Part shown: positions 37,270 to 46,318 of the stretch, piece after piece
Position numbering within the stretch: the stretch's first letter is position 1
Layout of the letters: each line of letters opens with the position of its first letter
Assembly (NCBI RefSeq): GCF_001515305.1
Contig: NZ_LNQV01000005.1
Location: 1 to 64,000 of the forward strand
Reading direction: 5' to 3'
Length of the DNA stretch: 64,000 bases
Source: Aquitalea pelogenes
GTDB lineage: Bacteria; Pseudomonadota; Gammaproteobacteria; Burkholderiales; Chromobacteriaceae
Notes under the pieces: model-generated
The model's input: the letters and a program-made list of their open reading frames with translations, nothing else
Databases searched by the model: none
Told to the model about the DNA's origin: nothing
Made by a program: the position numbers and the translations under genes

Positions 37270-37865
37270 TGATCCGCATCAACCTCCTGCCGCACCGCGA
37301 GCAGAAAAAAGCCGCACACCGCCTGCGCTTCCAGCTGTTGCTGGGCAGTGCCTTCGGTGCAGCCCTGCTGATTGTCGGACTGAGTTATTTCATTCTGGAT
37401 ACCCGCCAGTCACACCAGGAAGAGCGCAACCAGTTCCTGCAAGGCGAAATTGCCAAGCTGGATCAGCAAATCAAGGACATCGGCGCACTCAAGAAGCAGC
37501 GTGACGACCTGCTGGCCCGCAAACAGCTGGTGGAACGCCTGCAACAGGGTCGTAATGATGCCGTACACATTTTCGACCAGCTGGTTCGCCAGACGCCGGA
37601 TGGCATCTATCTGAAGAGCTTCAGCCAGAGCGGCAACACCTTCAGCTTCAGCGGTTATGGCCTGTCCGGGGCCCGCGTGTCCAATTACATGCGTACCCTG
37701 GCACAGTCCACGGTGTTCACCGAACCGCAGCTGGTGGAAGTGAAAGCCTCCACCGCCAGCAACCAGCGCGTGAGCGAGTTCAGCCTGACCAGCACCTTCA
37801 AACAGACAGCCCCGGCTGCCAGCGCCCCGCAAGGCCAGGTCGCACCGCAGGGAGCCAAGCCATGA
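37269..37865 (+). CDS. pilN: Type IV pilus assembly protein PilN
   Basis: 198 residues with a short cytoplasmic N-terminus (MIRINLLPHREQKK, the PilM-binding motif), one membrane helix, then a coiled coil and a ferredoxin-like periplasmic domain. It forms heterodimers with PilO. Its stop overlaps the pilO start by four bases. The proline- and alanine-rich tail is probably disordered. Confidence 0.95.
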   Translation: MIRINLLPHREQKKAAHRLRFQLLLGSAFGAALLIVGLSYFILDTRQSHQEERNQFLQGEIAKLDQQIKDIGALKKQRDDLLARKQLVERLQQGRNDAVHIFDQLVRQTPDGIYLKSFSQSGNTFSFSGYGLSGARVSNYMRTLAQSTVFTEPQLVEVKASTASNQRVSEFSLTSTFKQTAPAASAPQGQVAPQGAKP

Positions 37866-38482
37866 CCCTAGACGAGTTCCGCAACCTTGACCCCAAGGAC
37901 ATGCCCAACTGGCCCTTCCCGGCCCAGGTATTCGTGGCAATCTTCATCGCCGTGGCCTTTTTGGGACTGGGGTATTTCTTCGTGCTGAGCGACCAGCTGG
38001 ACAAGCTGCACAACGCCCAGCAACAGGAAGAACAGCTCAAGCAAACCTTCGTCGACAAAAAGCGCCAGGCCATCAACCTGGAAGCGCTGCAACAGCAATT
38101 GAAAGAAATCCAGCTGTCCTTCGGTGCCCTGCTCAAACAGCTGCCCACCAAGGCAGAAATGGATGCGCTGCTGACCGAAATCAACCAGGCCGGCATCGGT
38201 CGCGGACTGCAGTTTGACCTGTTCCGCCCCAGCGGCGAGGTGAAGACTGCCGAAATGGCGGAAGTGCCGATCGCCATCCGCCTGACCGGCAGCTACAACG
38301 ACCTGGCTGCCTTTGTCAGCGATGTGGCACAGCTCTCGCGCATTGTCACCATCGGCGACATCAAGCTGACTCCGGGCCAGGGCAAGGATGCTGCACGCAT
38401 GACCATGGAAGCCACGGCCAAGACCTACCGGTCGCTGGAGCCGGAAGAGCGCATCGCAGCGGCACAGCCGCCGAAGAAGTGA
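37862..38482 (+). CDS. pilO: Type IV pilus assembly protein PilO
   Basis: 206 residues. After NLDPKDMPNWPFPAQ comes a single membrane helix (VFVAIFIAVAFLGLGYFFVL), a coiled coil, and a ferredoxin-like fold containing IAIRLTGSYNDLAAFVSDVA. It partners PilN and PilP in the periplasmic alignment complex. Confidence 0.95.
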   Translation: MTLDEFRNLDPKDMPNWPFPAQVFVAIFIAVAFLGLGYFFVLSDQLDKLHNAQQQEEQLKQTFVDKKRQAINLEALQQQLKEIQLSFGALLKQLPTKAEMDALLTEINQAGIGRGLQFDLFRPSGEVKTAEMAEVPIAIRLTGSYNDLAAFVSDVAQLSRIVTIGDIKLTPGQGKDAARMTMEATAKTYRSLEPEERIAAAQPPKK

Positions 38483-38492
38483 GTGTGACTTC

Positions 38493-39014
38493 ATGCTGAA
38501 AAAAACTTACGCCATCTTGCTGTGCCCGCTGCTGCTGAGCGCCTGCAGCGGCAGCAATACCGACGACCTGCATGCCTGGATGTTGCAGGCCAGCCAGGGT
38601 TTGCGCGGTCAGATCGACCCCCTGCCCCAGGCACAGAGCTACCAGCCGTTTGCCTACAATGCGTTTGACCTGCCCGATCCGTTCAACCCGGTCAAGCTGC
38701 AAATGGCAAAACGACAGAACTCGGCCAATGCGCCCGACTTCAAGCGCCCGCGCGAATTGCTGGAAAACTATGATCTGGACAAGCTGAAAATGACCGGCTT
38801 GCTCAAGCGCAACAATATTACCTATGCCTTGATCCGCACTCCGGAAGGCAGTATCTACCGCGTGCAACCGGGTAATTTCATTGGCCCCAATTTCGGCCAG
38901 ATCAAACGTATCAGCGATACCGAACTAGTACTTTCCGAGACCGTGGAAGATCTGAACGGAGAATGGGTACAACGCGAAACCAGCATGTACCTGGATGAAC
39001 AAGGGCAGAAATAA
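38493..39014 (+). CDS. pilP: Type IV pilus lipoprotein PilP
   Basis: 173-residue lipoprotein. The signal LLCPLLLSACSGSN places the lipidated Cys at 18. The unstructured middle (FNPVKLQMAKRQN) contacts PilNO, and the C-terminal beta sandwich (GLLKRNNITYALIRTPEGSI, YRVQPGNFIG) contacts PilQ. It ends on the pilQ start with a one-base overlap (ATAATG). Confidence 0.95.
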   Translation: MLKKTYAILLCPLLLSACSGSNTDDLHAWMLQASQGLRGQIDPLPQAQSYQPFAYNAFDLPDPFNPVKLQMAKRQNSANAPDFKRPRELLENYDLDKLKMTGLLKRNNITYALIRTPEGSIYRVQPGNFIGPNFGQIKRISDTELVLSETVEDLNGEWVQRETSMYLDEQGQK

Positions 39015-41143
39015 TGAAAAACCATTCAATCAAACTGTTGTCGGGGCTGGGTCTGTCCATTGCATTTTCCATTGCCCATGCTGCATCCATCACCGCGATC
39101 GACATCGCCCAGACCGATGGCGATGCCCAGTTGCTGCAGATCACCTTTGACGGGCCGGCCAGCAAGCCCAACAGCTTCGCCATTGCCAACCCGGCACGCG
39201 TTGCCTTCGACTTTGCCGATACACAGGTGAAGCTGCCGAAGAACACGGTTGAGCTGGGCAACCCCATCGTCAAGTCTGCTGTAGCGGTTGAGGCCAATGG
39301 TCGCTCCCGCCTGGTGCTGAACCTGGCACACAATGTGTCCTACAGCACCAGCATCTCCGGTAACAAACTGCTGGTCCGCATCAATAACAGCATGTCTTCC
39401 CCGCAGCAGTCGGCCACTTCGCAAGAACAGCCGGCCAGTACCGCGTCGGCCGCAGCCCAGGCCAGTGCCCAGGCTGCCGTGGCCACCACCCCGCTGGGTC
39501 TTGACTTCCGTCGTGGCCGTGGCGGCGAAGGCCGTGTGGAAATCAATCTTCCAACCGAAAGCACACCGGTGGATATCCGCCGTGAGGGCAAGAACCTGGT
39601 GCTGGATGTGATGGGTGCCAATCTGCCGCGTTCGCTGGAAAAGCGCATGGATGTCAGCGACTTTGCCACACCGGTGGACAAGGTGATTGCCAGCAATCAG
39701 GGTCGCAATAGCCGTGTCGTGATTCAACCGCAGGGTGACTGGGAATTCTCCTCCTACCAGACCGAACGCAAGCTGGTGGTGGAAGTACGCAAGGCCGTGG
39801 TGGAAAGTGCCAGCAAGAACGAGCTGAACAGCAAGCCGCAATACAAGGGCGACAAGCTGTCGCTCAACTTCCAGAACATTGAAGTACGCACCGTGCTGCA
39901 AGTGATTGCCGAATTCACCGGGCTGAACATTGTCACCAGCGACTCGGTCACCGGCAATATCACCTTGCGCCTGAAAGATGTGCCGTGGGATCAGGCACTG
40001 GACCTGATTCTGCAAACCAAGGGCCTGGATCAGCGCCGCAATGGCAACATCATCAACATTGCCCCACGTGAAGAACTGCTCAACCGCGACAAGCAGATTC
40101 TGGAAGGCAAGCAACAGCTCAATGCGCTGGAGCCCATCCGCTCGGAAACCTTCGTACTGCGCTACCGCTCGGCCGAAGACTTCAAGAAGATTCTGGATGG
40201 CAGCACCACCACAGCCGGCTCAAGTGCAACGGGCAACAGCGGCGGCAACGGCCTGCTGTCCTCGCGCGGCAGCTTCATGATCGACCCGAAAACCAACACC
40301 CTGATCATCAACGACACCCAGACCGTGATCGACAAGATCCGCGATCTGGTGACCAAGACAGACATTCCGGTCAAGCAGGTGCTGATTGAAGCGCGCATCG
40401 TCGAAGCAACCGACAACTGGAGCAAGAGCCTGGGGGTGAAACTCAATGTGGCACGCGCCAGTGGCGGTACCAGCATTGGTGGCTCGCTGGCTGATGCCAC
40501 CACCAGCTTCAATATCGCCCGCGGAACGACTAGTGGCACCATCCCGCTGACCTCCGGGGTGAACCTGGGCCTGTCCGGTACCTATAACTCCATCGGTGCC
40601 GTGTTTGGTGCTGGTTCGCGTGCCGCCATCGGCCTGGAGCTGGACGCCATGGAAACTGCCGACAAGGGCAAGATTCTGGCCAGCCCACGCATCATGACTG
40701 CCGACCGGGTAGAGGCCAGCATTGAACAGGGTACGGAAATTCCGTATCAGGAAGCCAGCTCCAGCGGTGCCACATCCGTATCGTTCAAAAAGGCCAACCT
40801 CAGCCTGAAAGTGACCCCGCAAATCACACCGGACAACCGTGTGCTGATGGAAATCCAGATCAACAAGGACAGCGTCAGCAGCACCCTGTTTGTCAACAGC
40901 ACCCCGGCCATCGACACCAAGGTGGTGAAAACCCAGGTGATGGTGGAAAACGGCGGCACCGTGGTGATTGGCGGTATTTACCAGCAAACACTGGATACCA
41001 CGATCAACAAGGTACCGCTGCTGGGTGATATCCCCTTCCTGGGTGCGCTGTTCCGCAGCAAGGTGGACAAGAACAACCGCACCGAGCTGCTGGTATTCAT
41101 CACGCCTAAGGTGGTTGAAGACCTGAACCTGCAAAATCGCTGA
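39014..41143 (+). CDS. pilQ: Type IV pilus secretin PilQ
   Basis: 709-residue outer-membrane secretin through which the pilus passes. A signal peptide (cut near AHAA) is followed by two AMIN domains (to about residue 260), which bind peptidoglycan, then STN/N0 (LSLNFQNIEVRTVLQVIAEF), N1 (ETFVLRYRSAEDFKKIL) and the secretin barrel, with KILASPRIMTADRVEASIEQ and VENGGTVVIGGIY near the end. A Ser/Gly-rich spacer lies at about 396-412. Last pil gene of the operon, 66 bp before the aroK hairpin. Confidence 0.96.
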   Translation: MKNHSIKLLSGLGLSIAFSIAHAASITAIDIAQTDGDAQLLQITFDGPASKPNSFAIANPARVAFDFADTQVKLPKNTVELGNPIVKSAVAVEANGRSRLVLNLAHNVSYSTSISGNKLLVRINNSMSSPQQSATSQEQPASTASAAAQASAQAAVATTPLGLDFRRGRGGEGRVEINLPTESTPVDIRREGKNLVLDVMGANLPRSLEKRMDVSDFATPVDKVIASNQGRNSRVVIQPQGDWEFSSYQTERKLVVEVRKAVVESASKNELNSKPQYKGDKLSLNFQNIEVRTVLQVIAEFTGLNIVTSDSVTGNITLRLKDVPWDQALDLILQTKGLDQRRNGNIINIAPREELLNRDKQILEGKQQLNALEPIRSETFVLRYRSAEDFKKILDGSTTTAGSSATGNSGGNGLLSSRGSFMIDPKTNTLIINDTQTVIDKIRDLVTKTDIPVKQVLIEARIVEATDNWSKSLGVKLNVARASGGTSIGGSLADATTSFNIARGTTSGTIPLTSGVNLGLSGTYNSIGAVFGAGSRAAIGLELDAMETADKGKILASPRIMTADRVEASIEQGTEIPYQEASSSGATSVSFKKANLSLKVTPQITPDNRVLMEIQINKDSVSSTLFVNSTPAIDTKVVKTQVMVENGGTVVIGGIYQQTLDTTINKVPLLGDIPFLGALFRSKVDKNNRTELLVFITPKVVEDLNLQNR

Positions 41144-41210
41144 ACACAGGGCATTTGCGCGCATTTTGTCCTCTGCCCGCGCAGACAGACCCAGCCAGCA
41201 TCAGCTACAA

Positions 41211-41237
41211 TGCCTGCCATGGAGAACATGGCAGGCA
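41211..41237 (+). promoter_or_regulatory. Hairpin enclosing the aroK ribosome site
   Basis: The arms TGCCTGCCAT (41211-41220) and ATGGCAGGCA (41228-41237) are perfectly complementary over 10 bp. The 7-base loop GGAGAAC carries the only Shine-Dalgarno-like word in front of aroK, and two of the possible ATG starts lie in the stem. It probably limits translation initiation of aroK. Confidence 0.6.
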
Positions 41238-41752
41238 ATTTTTTTCTTGTCGGGCTGATGGGTGCCGGCAAGACCACCGTTGGCAGGGCACTGGCACGCA
41301 AGACCGGCAAGACCTTCTACGACTCGGATCATGAAATCGAGGCGCGCACCGGCGTTCGCGTCGCCACCATTTTCGAGATAGAAGGCGAACTGCGCTTTCG
41401 CGACCGCGAAAGCAGCGTGATTGCCGATCTGGCAAAAATGAACAATATCGTGCTGGCCACCGGTGGGGGCGCCGTACTGCGTCCGGAAAACCGGGCCGAG
41501 CTGTCAAGACATGGTGTGGTGATCTACCTGCGCGCCTCGATTGACGACCTGCTGGCGCGCACCATGCACGACAAGAACCGTCCGCTGCTGCAAACCGCCG
41601 ACCCGCGCGCGAAACTGCAAAGCCTGCTGGAGCAGCGCGACCCCTTGTACCGCGAAGTCGCCGACATCGTGGTTGATACCTCGCAACAGAACGTCAACCT
41701 GCTGGTCAGCCGCCTGCTCGATCAGCTGCATAACATTCCAGCCAAGACCTGA
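41219..41752 (+). CDS. aroK: Shikimate kinase
   Basis: About 177-residue P-loop kinase that phosphorylates shikimate in the chorismate pathway. Walker [12 protein letters not shown], the shikimate-binding DSD and RFRDRES, and the [13 protein letters not shown] loop are all present. Three in-frame ATGs exist (41210, 41219, 41228). I chose 41219 because [15 protein letters not shown] matches the length I expect for related bacteria; 41228 has a GGAG only three bases away. All lie in or beside a 10-bp hairpin. Confidence 0.93.
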   Translation: MENMAGNFFLVGLMGAGKTTVGRALARKTGKTFYDSDHEIEARTGVRVATIFEIEGELRFRDRESSVIADLAKMNNIVLATGGGAVLRPENRAELSRHGVVIYLRASIDDLLARTMHDKNRPLLQTADPRAKLQSLLEQRDPLYREVADIVVDTSQQNVNLLVSRLLDQLHNIPAKT

Positions 41753-41755
41753 CGC

Positions 41756-42865
41756 ATGATTACGCTAGACCTGACCCTGCCGGATACCCGCTACCCCATT
41801 CACATTGGCCACGGACTGCTTGATCAGGTTGAACTGATCCTGCCGCACCTGCCCATTCCCCAGGTTGCCATCGTCACCAACGACGTTGTTGCCCCGCTCT
41901 ACCTGGAGCGCCTGACCCGGCAATTGGAAAGCCACGGCGTGCATTGCATTCCGGTGGTGTTGCCGGACGGTGAGGCCAACAAGAACTGGCAGACGCTGAA
42001 CCTGATCTTCGACGCCCTGCTCAGCCACAATGCCGAACGCAAAACCACGCTGATTGCCCTCGGTGGCGGTGTGGTGGGCGACATGACCGGCTTTGCCGCC
42101 GCCTGCTACCAGCGCGGTGCACCCTTCATCCAGATCCCCACCACCTTGCTGGCGCAGGTTGACTCCTCGGTGGGCGGCAAGACCGCCATCAACCACCCGC
42201 TGGGCAAAAACATGATTGGTGCCTTCTACCAGCCCCGTATGGTGCTGGCCGACATGGATCTGCTGGCCACCCTGCCCGAGCGGGAACTGTCGGCCGGTAT
42301 TGCTGAAGTCATCAAGTATGGCTTGCTGGGCGATGCCGACTTCCTCGCCTGGCTGGAAGCCAATATGGACAAACTGCGCGCACGCGACCCGGCAGCGCTG
42401 CAATACGCCGTACGCCGTTCCTGTGAAATGAAAGCTGAAATTGTCGGCCAGGATGAAAAAGAACAGGGCGTACGGGCCTTGCTCAATCTTGGTCATACCT
42501 TTGGCCACGCCATCGAAGCTGGCCTGGGTTATGGCGCATGGCTGCATGGCGAGGCGGTTGGCGCTGGCATGGTGCTTGCCGCCGCCGCGTCACAGGAACT
42601 TGGCTGGCTGAGTGCGCAAGATGTCCAGCGGGTGGTGACACTGATTGCCGCTGCCGGATTGCCGGTACAAAGCCCCGACTTCGGCCTTGAGGAATGGATG
42701 CGCCACATGGGCCACGACAAGAAAGTGGAAAGCGGCGTCATCCGCTTTGTCCTGCTCAAGCAACTGGGACAAGCCGTGATTCAAGCCGGGCTGCCGGCCG
42801 CGCTGCTGGAGCAGCTGTTCCAGTCCTCGCACATCAATCCGGCCTTGGGCCGGCATGGCGCTTGA
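41756..42865 (+). CDS. aroB: 3-dehydroquinate synthase
   Basis: 369-residue NAD- and zinc-dependent enzyme, the second step of the shikimate pathway. Typical are the substrate loop [33 protein letters not shown] (NAD and metal region), [14 protein letters not shown], and the zinc ligands in [12 protein letters not shown] with the later LHGEAV. It follows aroK by 3 bp and is co-transcribed with it. Confidence 0.96.
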   Translation: MITLDLTLPDTRYPIHIGHGLLDQVELILPHLPIPQVAIVTNDVVAPLYLERLTRQLESHGVHCIPVVLPDGEANKNWQTLNLIFDALLSHNAERKTTLIALGGGVVGDMTGFAAACYQRGAPFIQIPTTLLAQVDSSVGGKTAINHPLGKNMIGAFYQPRMVLADMDLLATLPERELSAGIAEVIKYGLLGDADFLAWLEANMDKLRARDPAALQYAVRRSCEMKAEIVGQDEKEQGVRALLNLGHTFGHAIEAGLGYGAWLHGEAVGAGMVLAAAASQELGWLSAQDVQRVVTLIAAAGLPVQSPDFGLEEWMRHMGHDKKVESGVIRFVLLKQLGQAVIQAGLPAALLEQLFQSSHINPALGRHGA

Positions 42866-42985
42866 GGCAGTCGCCACGGAAACCTTGACCCTATTAAGGA
42901 TTTTTACGGATTGCGGCCCTGCATGCCTCCCCGAATAATCGACTGCATAATTCAAGCAGAGAGAGAATCTCGGAGGGAAGCCGCG

Positions 42986-43369
42986 GTGGATGCAATAACA
43001 GCCTTGGTCGCCAGTTTTGGCCTGATGTGTACTTATGGTCTTGCCCGCCGTGTCTGGCGCAAGGCAACTTACAAGAAACCGCGTGCGCGGGGTATCGATC
43101 CTGTCGGTGAGGCCGAGGTGTTTCTGGCTTATGGCCGCAGCAGCGATGCAGTGCGGGTACTGAAAGAGGCGATGAAAGATGAGCCACAGAATCTTTCCAT
43201 CAAGGTGACGCTGCTGCGTGCCTATTCCTCGGCAGGTAACTGCAAAGCTTACTGCCGTCTGGCGCGAGATGTACAGGCCCAGGTGAAGGATCAGCCGGTA
43301 TGGCGCACCATTCAGGAAAATGGTCGGCTACTGGCACCGCAAGATCCACTGTTCGCCGCCAAGGCTTGA
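42986..43369 (+). CDS. Small membrane-anchored FimV/TPR-like protein
   Basis: 127-residue protein if started at the GTG 42986, which has GGAGGG eight bases upstream; the longer frame to 42911 lacks a ribosome site. A single N-terminal membrane helix (ITALVASFGLMCTYGLA) is followed by a basic stretch and a TPR-like pair, DPVGEAEVFLAYGRSSDAVRVL and KEAMKDEPQNLSIKVTLLRAY, close to the C-terminal FimV domain. FimV supports type IV pilus assembly at the pole. Its place behind pilMNOPQ-aroKB suggests a pilus-linked role, but this is inference. Confidence 0.65.
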   Translation: MDAITALVASFGLMCTYGLARRVWRKATYKKPRARGIDPVGEAEVFLAYGRSSDAVRVLKEAMKDEPQNLSIKVTLLRAYSSAGNCKAYCRLARDVQAQVKDQPVWRTIQENGRLLAPQDPLFAAKA

Positions 43370-43380
43370 TGCCATTCCGA

Positions 43381-43416
43381 AACAAGACAGGCTGCCCGAG
43401 GGCAGCCTGTCTTGTT
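43381..43416. terminator. Very strong bidirectional terminator
   Basis: A 17-bp perfect stem (43381-43397 with 43400-43416; inner arms GGCTGCCC and GGGCAGCC), two-base loop, ending in TTGTTTTG on the right and in the mirrored run on the left. It separates the convergent FimV-like gene and msbA. Confidence 0.9.
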
Positions 43417-43438
43417 TTGTCCCGTCACGATGGAAAAC

Positions 43439-45190
43439 TCAACTGGCGTCAGCTTCCGGCTCGCGGAACTGCAAGCTGTGCAGACGTGCGTAGATACCAT
43501 CCTGCTGCATCAACTGCTGATGACTGCCCTGCTCCGCCACCTTGCCCTGATGCATCACGATGATGCGGTCGGCGTTCTCGATGGTGGACAGCCGGTGGGC
43601 AATCACGATGGTGGTACGGTTCTTCATCAGGTTTTCCAGCGCAGCCTGTACCAGTCGTTCGGATTGGGTATCCAGTGCAGAGGTTGCTTCGTCCAGAATC
43701 AGCAGCGGGGCGTTTTTCAGCAGTGCACGGGCAATGGCCAGACGTTGGCGCTGGCCACCTGACAGACGCACACCGTTCTCGCCAATCTGGGTATCCAGCC
43801 CTTCCGGCATCGCCTCAATGAACTCCAGTGCATTTGCCGCACGTGCCGCTTCAATGATCTGCTCACGGGTAATGTCATCGCGTGCGCCATAGGCGATATT
43901 GGCAGCCACAGTGTCGTTGAACAGCACCACGTCCTGACTCACCATGGCGATATGCTGGCGCAGATCAGCCAGCACGATGTCATCCAGCGCAATACCGTCC
44001 AGCGTGATCTGCCCGGACAAGGGCTGGTAAAAACGCGGAATCAGGCTGACCAGCGTGGTTTTGCCGCTGCCGGAAGAACCCACCAGCGCCACGGTTTCAC
44101 CCGAATTCACCTCCAGGCTGACCTGCTGCAACACATCGCGTTCAGCATTCGGATAACGGAAAGACACATTGTCAAAGCGCAGTCGGCCCTGGGTTTGTGG
44201 CAGACGGCGTGTACCGTGATCCGGCTCGCCCGCCTCGTCCAGGAAATTGAATACGCTTTCCGCAGCCGCAAGGCCGCGCTGCATGGCCTGGGAAATGCCG
44301 GTAATCCGCTTCACCGGTGCAAACAGCAACATCATGGCGGTGAGGAAGGACATGAAGTCACCGGCGGTGAATGATCCATGCTGGGCACGCAAGGCGGCAA
44401 AATACAGGATGGCGGCCAGCGCACAGGCAATCATCAGCTGGGTCACCCCGGTATTGGCCGAACTGGCAGCGCTCTGCTTCACCCCATTGCGGCGGATGGC
44501 CTGGGCTGCAGCATTGAAACGGCTTTCTTCATATTCTTCGCCGCCATAAACCTTGATGACTTTCTGACAATCCACCCCTTCGCCCAGAATCTGGGTCAGG
44601 TCAGCCATGTGTTGCTGATTCTCCAGCGCCAGACCACGCAGACGCTTGGCCACCATGCGCATGCAGACGGTGACCACCGGCATCACCACCAGGCAGATAA
44701 TGGTCAGTTGCCAGTCGATATACAGCAGCCAGGCCAGCAGGCTGACAGCAGTCACCCCGTCCTTGACCGTGACGGTGATGACATTGAAACCTGCTTCGGT
44801 CACCTGATTGACATCAAAGGAGATGCGCGACACCAGACGACCGGACTGATTGTCGGCGTAATACGGCACCGGCAGGCGCAACATCTTGGCAAACATTTGC
44901 TGGCGCAGGGTTTGTACCAGATGCCCGGCCAGCCAGCTGGAGGTGTATTCGTTGATGAAACTGGTGATACCGCGTACCAGGAATACCCCGACAATGGCCA
45001 TCGGCACCCAGACAATGGCCTTTGGGTCCTTGTTGACAAAGCCGCCATCAATCAGCGGTTTCATCAGCCGGGCAAACGCCGGTTCGGTCAGCGCGGCAAT
45101 GGTCATGGAGACCAATGACAGGGCGAATACTTTCCAGTACTGGGCCAGGTAACCCAGCAGTCGTCGGTAGATGGGCCAGCTATGTTTCAA
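43439..45190 (-). CDS. msbA: Lipid A export ABC transporter MsbA
   Basis: 583-residue half-transporter that flips lipid A-core across the inner membrane. Six membrane helices make up the first 300 residues; the nucleotide-binding domain has Walker A GSSGSGKTT, the signature LSGGQRQRLAIARALLK, Walker B LLILDEATSALD and the switch AHRLSTI. It sits 18 bp after a glycosyltransferase gene in a LPS-core block, which fits the MsbA role better than other exporters of the family. Confidence 0.9.
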   Translation of the reverse strand: MKHSWPIYRRLLGYLAQYWKVFALSLVSMTIAALTEPAFARLMKPLIDGGFVNKDPKAIVWVPMAIVGVFLVRGITSFINEYTSSWLAGHLVQTLRQQMFAKMLRLPVPYYADNQSGRLVSRISFDVNQVTEAGFNVITVTVKDGVTAVSLLAWLLYIDWQLTIICLVVMPVVTVCMRMVAKRLRGLALENQQHMADLTQILGEGVDCQKVIKVYGGEEYEESRFNAAAQAIRRNGVKQSAASSANTGVTQLMIACALAAILYFAALRAQHGSFTAGDFMSFLTAMMLLFAPVKRITGISQAMQRGLAAAESVFNFLDEAGEPDHGTRRLPQTQGRLRFDNVSFRYPNAERDVLQQVSLEVNSGETVALVGSSGSGKTTLVSLIPRFYQPLSGQITLDGIALDDIVLADLRQHIAMVSQDVVLFNDTVAANIAYGARDDITREQIIEAARAANALEFIEAMPEGLDTQIGENGVRLSGGQRQRLAIARALLKNAPLLILDEATSALDTQSERLVQAALENLMKNRTTIVIAHRLSTIENADRIIVMHQGKVAEQGSHQQLMQQDGIYARLHSLQFREPEADAS

Positions 45191-45208
45191 GTTGATAGTC
45201 CAATCAGT

Positions 45209-46318
45209 TCAATGTGATGCGGCCAGCAGGCCGGAAAGCCCGCTCAAGGCCATGATCTGCCGCAGATTGCTGTCCGGCGCAAAGCGTTGCCGGACATCAA
45301 GCGCTCCGGCCGCCGCCATGGCACGCTGCTGCGGCATCGCATCCAGCGCGCTGGCAATCGCGTCCGCCCAGGCCTGGGCATTGCCAGCCTCCACCAGGGT
45401 GCCGGTCTGGCCTTGTTTTACCGTTTCGGGAATACCGCCGGTAAGGCTGGCCAGCACCGGGCAGTGCAAGGCCAGTGCTTCGATTTGCGACATGCCCAGC
45501 GGCTCGTAGGTGGATGGCATCAGCAACAGGTCGGCACGCCGATACAGCGGTGCCACCGGGGATACCACACCCGCCAGCAGCACACGCGACTGCAAACCCA
45601 GTCGCTGGATTTCAGCCTCGATATCTGCCCTTGCCACCCCATCGCCCGCCACCAGATAGCGCCAGTGCGGATGGCTGTCACGCAGGATATTCATTGCTTG
45701 CAGGATGGTCAGATGCCCCTTTTCACCGCGCAGCATGGCGGCATGCAGCAGCACCGGGCTGTCATCTGCCGCCAGCCAGCTGGCGATATGAGGCGGCACC
45801 GCCTGATCAACGGCGGCATCCAGCCCGGCGAAGTCTATCCCCGGATACACCACGTGGATGCGTTCTGGCCGGATGGCCGGATTCTGCAGCAAGGCATCAC
45901 GCAGGTAATGACTGGGCACCATGGTGGCATCCACCAGCTGGTTATACGACCATGCCGAAGGCTTGCCCGGCTGATAGGTACGTGAGCGCAGCAGGAACGG
46001 CCGATGCCATACCAGGCGTGCGGCAATGGCCAGATTATTGCTGTCATGCCCGCTGTGGCAAATGGCCAGGCGTGGCTGATGCCGGCTGATCCAGCGCCGC
46101 AAAATGGCAATGGAGGACAGGTGCAGGCTGTTACGGAAGCGCACCGGCAGCACCGACAGCCCTTGTTGCAAGGCCACCTGCTCCACCCGGCTACCGGGAC
46201 GGCAGGCAAGCATGGTGCGCAGGCCATGCGTCTGCATCTGACGCATTTGCTGCATCAGTTGCAGCTCCTGGCCACCCACATTGTCGGATGACTCGGTAAA
46301 CAACACCCAGTCAGTCAT
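45209..46318 (-). CDS. Glycosyltransferase family 4, LPS-core type
   Basis: 369 residues of GT-B fold. The N-terminal SSDNVGGQELQ replaces the usual GGAER acceptor loop; LLHAAMLRGEKGHLTILQAM and the C-terminal LLMPSTYEPLGMSQIEALALHCPVLA carry the donor-binding Glu of the EX7E motif (EPLGMSQIE). Start ATG at 46318 overlaps the next gene's stop by eight bases. It probably adds a sugar to the LPS core before MsbA export. Confidence 0.85.
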   Translation of the reverse strand: MTDWVLFTESSDNVGGQELQLMQQMRQMQTHGLRTMLACRPGSRVEQVALQQGLSVLPVRFRNSLHLSSIAILRRWISRHQPRLAICHSGHDSNNLAIAARLVWHRPFLLRSRTYQPGKPSAWSYNQLVDATMVPSHYLRDALLQNPAIRPERIHVVYPGIDFAGLDAAVDQAVPPHIASWLAADDSPVLLHAAMLRGEKGHLTILQAMNILRDSHPHWRYLVAGDGVARADIEAEIQRLGLQSRVLLAGVVSPVAPLYRRADLLLMPSTYEPLGMSQIEALALHCPVLASLTGGIPETVKQGQTGTLVEAGNAQAWADAIASALDAMPQQRAMAAAGALDVRQRFAPDSNLRQIMALSGLSGLLAASH

